From Haematococcus lacustris (taxonomy: Eukaryota; Chlorophyta; Chlorophyceae; Chlamydomonadales; Haematococcaceae): a DNA stretch of 64,000 nucleotides. Below, one piece after another: positions 56,312 through 64,000 of this stretch. The stretch is from positions 3,062,322 through 3,126,321 of the forward strand of contig JASKMD010000013.1 in assembly GCA_030144725.1 (NCBI GenBank), given 5' to 3'. The first letter of the stretch is position 1; each line of letters begins with the position of its first letter. The notes beneath the pieces are model-generated. The model was not told the DNA's origin. It searched no databases and saw only the letters and a list, made by a program, of their open reading frames with translations. Position numbers and translations under genes: made by a program.

Positions 56312-56710
56312 CGACACCTTGAAAACCCCAGCCAGCTGCTGCAAATGAAGCATTACTGCACTGTTGATTAGTCAATTCCGGCAATTAAGCATTGCATACT
56401 GTCAAGCACAGTCAAGCAGTTCAAGGCAGAATGCATTGGATCTAGACACTCACCGTTTGGCATGCTCGTTGTGTCCTGCCACGCATTAGTGTAGAACACA
56501 CATTGATAAAAAGATGGGCATGGCGAGTAGGCGAATGTAAACATTATGGACGGCGGCACGCTGAGCGGGGTCTTCTGGTCAGTGTACCTTCTACCGTAAC
56601 GCATGGTTCATCTTTCCCATCTATATGTCCCATGCAAGATGCAACAGATTGGCTGGATGAGCTCCATTGTCATCCAAGCAGCAATTTGAAAGTCACACTG
56701 ACTAAGACAC

Positions 56711-56783
56711 GGGGCTTTAGCTCACATGGTAGAGCGCCCGCTTAGCATGCGGGAGGTAGGGGGATCGATACCCTCAAGCTCCA
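56711..56783 (+). tRNA. tRNA-Ala (AGC)
   Basis: Identical to the tRNA at 44702-44774 and duplicated with it; all arms and the G3-U70 pair are intact. Confidence 0.93.
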
Positions 56784-57323
56784 ACCCGTTTTCCTCTCTC
56801 ACGCCATTCATGGCTGGCCTTTTTCCGCGGCTTAGGTCGTTGCTCCCATGCTCCCCTACCCTTGTTACCCCATGCCCAGCTTGGCCTTCCAATGTAGCAC
56901 AGGTCATCGGTGCTTAACCCTTTCATGCCCTTGTTCCTTGCCTAGTTTGGCCTTCTCATGTGCCCCCATTAGAGTCTATAATAAAGTTATAGTCGATCCA
57001 TGTTATCGCTGCCCAATGTGTCCACCTTTCTCTCGAGCCAATCAGACTCAGCAAGTCACCCTGCTGGGCGGCATGGTAGTCACATGTCTAGGTTGGTTGG
57101 CTGGGCGTGGCTGGCTTAGTCATGCGCTTGGCTCCTGTGCATTGTTGGCATGATACATGTCACCATCAGCCATTTACGCATCAGGCTCCACCTTCAGGGC
57201 CATTTGCTGGACTGCCAGGAGGCACTGGGACGCAGTCAGGGCCTGGAAGGTCGTCATCTATACGCAACGTGTGTGCGAGTTGGCCTGGATATCGCTAGCT
57301 CAGGTGTCGGCCAGCGTGCCAAC

Positions 57324-58341
57324 TCAACTCAATGGTTTAGGGCTGCCTTCCGCCAACCACCCTCTCCTTAGTCAACCTTGCAGCCTTCTCCAATGTCCAG
57401 CTCGGCCGTTCCACGTGGTCTCTTGGCTGACAAGACTTGCTGCAATTAAGAAGCAGGTTTGCCTTGTAGGGCTAGAATACAGATGACGGCCTTCCAGGCG
57501 CGCTGGCTGCGTCTTCTTGCTCTTATCTTCCCCAAGACCGTGACTCAGAAGGCTCCCACGCTGAAGGTCCTGAACACGCCAATGTCAGCCAACCAAGCTA
57601 CTACCAATCAGTCAAGCATTACTACCGGCATCACGCTTACGCTGAGCTAATCAAGTCGGCTAAACATAGCCATGCATATCTCCTGTACGAACACAACATG
57701 GCATCCAGCCTCTTGCCACATATGTATACAGGCCTGCTTGCTGCGAAGCAGCTCCACCCTCTGCATGGTTTGAGCTGTCACCCCCAGCTTGGTGACAAGC
57801 AGTGGACGAGGCCAACCAAGTTAACCAGGCTAGCGGACACCAACCCTATCCTGCACCGGTGGCAAGCCACAGCCCCCAGCTTGGCCTGCTCCACCACCAA
57901 ACACCTCCGTACTCAGCACCCCGCTGCCCTCTACCCGGGCATACTACTAGACTAACTAGACTGGCTGTGGCGCCCCCAGCTTGGCGTCAAGGAGCCAGTC
58001 AGGGTCAGCACCCAGCTTGGCGTCAGGGAGCAATCATACTAGCCGTGCAGCTTCACGCTGTCAGGGTCCAGGCCGTCATCACTGATCACTCACTCACACA
58101 AAATTTGCGCCGTCAGGGCTGAGCCGGGCCAGCTGGTGGGTGTGTCCCTGTTGACTCTGCCACATGAGGGGTTGGGATTAGGGTTAGGGCCACCTTATGG
58201 CCTGACGGACCTTGAGCATTGCTACGCACCAGGCATTGCCTGCCTGGTCCAACAGAAAGCCCGACTTTAGTTTGCATGCAGAATGTGGAATGTGTGGGTT
58301 GCTGCTGCTGCTGCTGCTGTTGCTGCTGCCGCGGTGTGCGT
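57324..58341. other. intergenic with recurring short phrases
   Basis: The phrase CCCCCAGCTTGG recurs about every 80-100 bases (57781, 57871, 57975), with a shorter CACCCAGCTTGG at about 58010. A short TTAGGG-like run occurs at 58170-58187. No gene recognised. Confidence 0.45.
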
Positions 58342-61300
58342 TCACTTCTTGGCGGTGCGCTTCTCCAGGTCTACCACCCGGCTGCTCAGGTTCTGGATCT
58401 CCGCCAGCAGCGCAGTCACGGCAGCAGGCGTGGCGTCCAGCACCGCCTCCTTGGTAAGATTGGGCTGCCCGAACACCTGCAGCCCAAGGCAGGCGGAGCC
58501 CAATACAAGACTTGCAAGTGACAGGATGAAACTCTCTGTCAGGCGTGAAGAAATGATGTTGGCGTGAGCCCAAGGCAGGCAAGCAGGGAGTGGGGAGGCT
58601 GGTGGGCCAGTAGGTGGGTAGGCATGCCATACATGCTGTGCTAGGCACAAGTTGCAAGCAGTCAGGTCAGGAGGCAGGCAAGCAGGGAGTGGGGAGGCCT
58701 GTGGGCCAGCAGGTGGGCAGGCACACCATATGTGCTGTGGACATGAGGGCCTCACTCATGATGTGAAGGCCGGAGGGCGAACAGGCAGGTGAGGAGACAG
58801 AATGACACACAAGGCACATCTGCACTGCAGATCTTGTATGCAGGCAAGCAAACGGGCGTCAGAGGGTCCAGGTGGGCCAGGAGGTGCAGGAGGGCGAACA
58901 GGCAGGTGAGGAGACAGGCATACAGTGCAGGTCATGTATGCAGGCAAGCAAGTGCACCAGGTGAGTGTGTGGCAGCAGGCAGCAGGCTGGGAGGAGCCTG
59001 TTTGGCTGGGTGTGTAGTGGGTCACCTACAAGTGTCAGGTGGTGGTTGGGTGTGTGGGGCGTACCAGGGGTGTCAGGAGGTGGCTTGAGCCAGGCTGCAG
59101 CTGGCCAGCTGGTCACTGGCCACCCACCCTGCCCCTGCCCAGGGCCCTGCCTCTGACCCTGCACCACACCCTTTGCTGACCTGGAATGAAGTGTAGTCGG
59201 AGTCAGCCATATTAGGGGCCAGGGGGTCGCGCACTTGGCCAGTGGTGACCTGTGTACCAAACCCACCATCACACTCTTACGGGTACTGGGACAGGGGCAG
59301 GGGCAGTGACAGGGGGAGTGACAGGGGTTGGGGCAGGGTTCAGGGCAACGCGTGGCTTACATGCGTGGCTTACATACAGGGATAGCGCAGGTTGTCAGGC
59401 AGGCAGGCAGGGTCAGGGTCAGGCAGGGTCAGGGTCAGGCAGGGTCAGGCAGGCAGGGTCAGGGTCAGGCAGGGTCAGGGTCAGGCAGGGTCAGGCAGGC
59501 AGGGTGAGGGCTGAGGGTGTGTGGCAGGCAGTCTCTGCTGCTGTCGCCCTCCACCCACAATATTTGCTGTCCAGCCCTGCAGCTCAGGGATGCTGGGCAG
59601 GTCGCCCGGGTCCTTGGTCACACCCAGGCGCTGTGTGAGATACTTGAGAGGGATCTCCTTCAAGGTGCCTGCCAGGCCAGGGTGGACGCAGCAAGCAGGC
59701 CTCACAGGTCACGAGGCATCTTGAGCACAGCAAGCAGGTCCTCCATGAGGGGGCAGACGGCCGGGTAGCCCCTTGCCAATGACTAAAGATCCTGCATATC
59801 AGCTCACCATGCCTCGCCTTGCCCATCATGATAAAAACAGCAGCCAGGTGCACCATGCCCACCACAAGTGTCCCACCCTGACCCATCAGCTAACACATGC
59901 AACCATCCAATGATGATAACCCATGCAATAACACATGCAACCATGCAACCATCCAATGATGATATGATGATGATGGCCACCTTGTCAATGCCGTGCCTGC
60001 TGTACCTGCTGATGTCTTGCCGATGATATACTCCTCCTCCTCCTTCTGCTTGGTAATGCTGGCCTTGGCCATCAGTTGCAGCTGCCTGGGGGACAGGGCA
60101 GGCACCTGCAGGGCCGGGAAGTCGTAGGGAAGCTGGTCACACTTTTTAGGATGGATGGTCACACTTTTTAGGATGGATGGTCACACAAGGGAGCTGGCCA
60201 CACTGCTAGCCCCAGAGTCAAGCAGCAATACATGCCATCACAGGCGCATTGCAGGCAGCTGTCTGCAGCTGACCTTGCTGAGGTCCAGGTAGGTGCGGTG
60301 GCCGTTCACCACCACGTAGCACTTGTCCCAGGCCACAAACTCAAGGGAGGGCACGCCTGACTCCTCTGTCAGCTCCACTGCCCAGTTGTGAATCTGCGGT
60401 GCACACCAGGCACTTGCACCTAGCACATGGGGACAGCAACATTTGTGAAGTGTGAAGTGTGACCAGGCCTATGAGCCAGGTGGCTGATGGAGTGAAGGCG
60501 GGTATTTGATGGAGTGAGGGCAGGTGGTTGATGGAGGAAGGGCAGGTGGTTGGTGGAGCGAGGGCCTGGTGGTTGATTGAGCGTGGGCATGTGGTTGATG
60601 GCTTGAGGGCAGGTGGTTAATTGAGCGAGGGTAGGTGTTAACAGGTATGAGGCATGTCTCACCTGCACCCCCGTGACGACGGCATAGTTGGCCTTGTTCG
60701 TGTCCACCGCCTTCTCCACCAAGAACTCCAAGTCGTTGGCAATGGTCCGGGCAGCCAGCTTGGTGATGCTCACCTGCAGACAGCAGCAGCAGCCAGGGGC
60801 ACAGGCAGCGGTCTGGCCAAGTTCAGTGCTGTGATCTCCCTCGAGTGCTTTTAACCAGGCAGTAACAACACAAGCGACCCACAGCCGCTGTGCATGGCTC
60901 AAGCTTGGACAGCCCAGCCCAGCCCAGCCCAGCCCAGCCTGCCTGCCTCCCTTTACATAGCCGCCATCTGTTGTAGGGGGTCCATGACCCTCCTGAGCTT
61001 TTCACCAGCAGCCAGTTTACGGGTCACCAGCAGCTTAGAGGGACCCGTGACCCTCCTGAGCATTATTTGCATAGCACAAGTCACCAGCAGCCACTAGCTC
61101 CCGAGACGCCACCTTGACAGCCATCTGTTAGATTGCAAGGAAGGAAGGAGACGCAGCCAAGGCGCTTGGAAGGCTGTCATCTATGCGCAACGCTAGATAG
61201 CGCTTGCTCCTAAGGGCTGCAGGCGGAGGGTGTGCCCCCAGCTGGCCAAGGACCGCTGCTGGAAGTGCCGTGCTCAGGTGCCGCTGATTCACCTTTGTAT

Positions 61301-64000
61301 CTCAAGTGCCGCCAACCCATCTGTACACTGTACACTGCCGGCTTGCGCACATAAAGGCTCATGAAGGCTGCAGGCGGAGGCTGTGCCTCCCAGCTGGCCG
61401 AGGACCTCTGTTGCAAAGTGCAGACGTGGCCCACCACCACCTGACAAGGACCTCTGCGCCACGACCACCTGACAAGGACCGCTGCTGAGACTGTCGTGCT
61501 CATGTGGCGCCCATCTACCGCTATCTCTATCTCTCTACCTCTACCATTATCTCTACCTTTAAATGCAACGTGTGTGCGAGTTGGCCTGGATCGCGCTAGC
61601 TGAAGTGGCGGCCAGCGTGCCAACTGAGCCCAGTGCCTCAGGCCTGCCTCCCACCAACCACCTCCTCCTTAGTCAACCTTGCAGCCTCCTCCCATGATCA
61701 GCTCGGCCGTTGCCCAGCTCGGCAACACATCCCCCTCACAGCAGAGTGGTACCCCCCCAAGCTTGCCAGGGACCGCTGCTGAAGTTGCCTGCCTCCCCCT
61801 GCCTGCCTGCCTTCTACCAACCACCTCCTCCTTCATCAACACATCCCCTACCTCCCCCTCCTGCAACACACTTGCATGGGGCCTGTGCTGGTCCCGTGGC
61901 GGGTGCAGTCACAAGGCTGAGGGGCGTGCAGTGTGGAGCACACCCAAGTGGTGTGGGTCCCATCCGCAACCACCAGCTTGCCAGGTCTGCTGTGGCGTGC
62001 ATACCCTCCCGCAAGGCACTTGCATAGGTGAGGGCAGAGCAAGGCAGGACAGAGCCGCGGTGGCGATGTAGAGTGGCGGTCGTGGCCCTTGGTGCCAGCA
62101 GCCAGAAGCTGCCTAGGGCAGTGAAGAGGGATGGGTGGGTGGGTGAGGGTGGTTGGGGCAGTAGGGGCAAGGGGGGCCGCCGGCTTTAGCAGCCGCCATA
62201 CCCTGACCCTAGGCACCATGCTTCTTAGCCGGCACCAGCCGCCGCCACAGCCTCACTGCTGCACTCATGCTTAACAGCAGCAGCCACATTCCCCTCAGCC
62301 GCCGCCAGAGCCTCACGGCCTTGCTGCTGGAGATCTCTTCGTTCAGCCTTACCCTGCGTTACCCCACCTGCTGCTGCCTCACCCCACCCTGCTTGACCCA
62401 CTGCAGCCTCTCCACCGCACGCATGCTGCCCAGCAAAGGACCTGAGGCTCACGCGCCCAGCAGCAGGCACTGGCTGCCACCCTCAGCCCTGGCGGGTGGG
62501 GCTAGGGCAGACGGCTGGGGGCAGTGAAGTCAGCAGGGATGAAGGCAGGGGTGGGTGACCAGGCCGCCTGCACCCGGTGCTGCTGCTGCCTGACCACACT
62601 TCCGGTGTGACCTAATCTGGTGAGAGCAGGGGGAGCTGAGGGTGGAAGGAGGGCGGTTGAGGGGGTGGCATGGGTGGGCCAGCGGCTGCAGCCAGGGCTT
62701 CAAGGGTGGGGCAGCTTTGGGAGGTAGGGGCAGCGGTGAGGGGCTGGGTCAGGACTTGGGGGTGAGGCGGGCAGCTGAGGCGCGTGGGAGGGGGTGGGGG
62801 CAGCTGAGGAGGAGGGCAGGCGGCAGCTGTGGGTTGAGCCCTCACCAGGTCCAGCTGAGCAGTGTCCACTCGCTCGTATCGGGCGCGGCGGGCCAGTCGC
62901 TGCTTCAGGATGGAGTACTCGGGGTCCAGGGGGTCATGCACGCCTGGCACCTGCGGGGTAGTGAGCGTGATATGAATGACCGTGCAAGTGTGATATGAGT
63001 GACTGTGCTTGCATGGTAGCTTTATGCGCATTGTGTTGCGGGTGGGAGGGTATAGAGTGTCCTGGGGCATCTAGACCTGCTGGGCTTATCCCCTTCTACT
63101 GAAGTGCCCCACACCAGTCTCACTCATTTCTCACTCATTTCACACTCACCCCTTGCTGCAAATGACCATGTCTGCAACTCAAACTGAGCTCAATGCTCCC
63201 AACCTTGTAGTTCTCACCCTAACCCTCAACCCTCACAGCTGCCCCACCACACTCCCCACCACCCTCACTGTTTCAGCCCCCACCTCACAGCTGCCCCCGC
63301 TGCTCTCCACCCCGCCCTGACACCATCACACCCCACCTTGCAGTTGTCCTCACTGCCCTCCGCTCGCAGCTCGTTCAGGCACTTCTGCAGCGCGCCACAC
63401 GCGCAGCTCTTGTTCTGGCGCCCGGGGCGAGCGATGGCGCCCACCTCCCCCGCTGAGTTGATGGCGATGTGAGGGAAGGCGAAGAATACGTAGTGCTCCT
63501 TGCCGTCCTGCTTGGACAAAGCAGGTCAAGGAGGGCCTCTGTGCCACAGCCTGCCACAGCCTGCCGCAGCCTGCCGCAGTGCCGCCCCGCAGCCACTGCC
63601 ATACAGGCTGGCTGGCTGAGTCCCTAGTGGACACCCCATGCAATAGCCTGGCCCAGTGTGCGTGCCCAGTGCTGTGATGAACGCCTGCAACTCTCGTTCA
63701 AGCCAGTGCATGGCAGGTTTTCAGCCTCGTGCTCCATGTGCAAGCTACCTCTGGACATGGCACGGCCTCCAGTTGCCTGTTGACTGGCCACGTGGCTGCT
63801 GCACAGCCCTTGCCCAGATCCTTGCTTTAACCCTGGGCCTTTCAAGCTGCTGACCCCTGGCCTGCCCGCTGGCTGCTGCTGCCTAGGTGCTGCCTGCTGG
63901 CTGCTGCTGCCTGGGTGCTGCTTTGCCCTGTGTCCATCTGCTGCACTGTGGGGCCATACTCACACAAACAGGGGAGTGTGACAAGCCAGCCCCCATGCCC
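58342..64000 (-). CDS. LCIB/LCIC-like protein (theta-carbonic-anhydrase family), 3' part
   Basis: Nine exons join in phase, 318 residues visible: 64000-63964 (cut by the window), 63507-63337, 62950-62846, 60773-60663, 60393-60274, 60105-60006, 59668-59559, 59249-59181, 58476-58342 (stop TGA). Motifs in order: GMGAGLSHSPV, DGKEHYVFFAFPHIAINSAG, ARPGRQNKSCACGAL, DPEYSILKQRLARR, SITKLAARTIANDLEFLV, NYAVVTGVQIHNW, NGHRTYLDLSKVPAL. The FPHI and CGAL segments match the zinc-site blocks of limiting-CO2-inducible proteins B/C, so the protein may bind Zn and act in CO2/bicarbonate handling. The tail (residues about 240-318) extends beyond the usual core. An alternative acceptor for the last exon (58533) would add FILSLASLVLGSACLGL, a potential membrane helix. 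The 5' exons lie beyond base 64000. Confidence 0.82.
59395..59505. repeat. GGGTCAGGCAG / GGGTCA tandem repeat
   Basis: Mixed CAGGGTCAGG and CAGGCAGGGTCAGG units in an intron of the LCIB-like gene. Confidence 0.85.
61140..61700 (+). repeat. dispersed repeat fragments in LCIB-like intron
   Basis: The 2-kb intron between exons 62846 and 60773 contains pieces of the sequence found at the right ends of the SF-assemblin duplication. GCAACGTGTGTGCGAGTTGG and the following 120 bases match 57262-57400 (and 45254-45312 in part). 61140-61195 is a more diverged copy of the preceding part. This points to an interspersed element whose end coincides with the duplication breakpoint. Confidence 0.65.

Larger units (their letters stand above)
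54863..57323 (+). repeat. segmental duplication, copy 2 (SF-assemblin + tRNA-Ala)
   Basis: Second copy of 42853-45314, offset 12010 bases (12009 after the 1-base deletion near 56669). The right end diverges into a phrase shared with 61563-61690. Confidence 0.95.

Overview
This is nuclear DNA from a GC-rich green alga, most likely a volvocalean chlorophyte. Genes have many short exons with GT(GAGT)..CAG introns. They include a pherophorin-type wall glycoprotein, SF-assemblin (flagellar root), a nuclear-encoded PetN with a chloroplast/thylakoid targeting peptide, and an LCIB-family protein. Long simple-sequence arrays lie in and between genes. Remnants of a protein family with a GRWLDRD motif, which I associate from memory with Haematococcus, suggest that genus, but this is inference.

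Layout. 0.3-3.0 kb (+): 3' half of an HIR/SPFH-family gene built from tiny exons. 3-19 kb: accessory DNA with tRNA-Ala(AGC) genes and tRNA-bearing repeats, three degenerate TnpB/Fanzor-like C-termini or fragments, a 500-N gap, a transposase-like ORF, and two unassigned multi-exon genes (8.8-10.4 and 16.5-18.0 kb). 19.7-29.0 kb (-): one large pherophorin-like gene with two polyproline spacers and a 1.25-kb hexanucleotide array in an intron. 30.1-30.6 kb: another TnpB/Fanzor-like relic. 31.3-31.9 kb (+): PETN. 33.0-42.6 kb (-): an 18-exon papain-family protease of 639 residues; every exon joins in phase. 42.9-45.3 kb and 54.9-57.3 kb (+): two nearly identical copies of a segment carrying SF-assemblin plus tRNA-Ala. 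Between them lie a (GGGGC)n array, three arrays of a perfect 14-bp palindrome and a proline-rich gene candidate. 58.3-64.0 kb (-): 3' part of an LCIB/LCIC-like gene running off the right edge.

The genes are unrelated in function and form no operon-like unit; each has its own introns and orientation. Exon boundaries were read by eye from splice consensus, reading phase and family similarity. Those with unbroken phase (HIR, papain, PETN, SF-assemblin, LCIB-like, pherophorin exons 1-12) are the most reliable. Most very long open frames in this window are translations of simple repeats and were left out.
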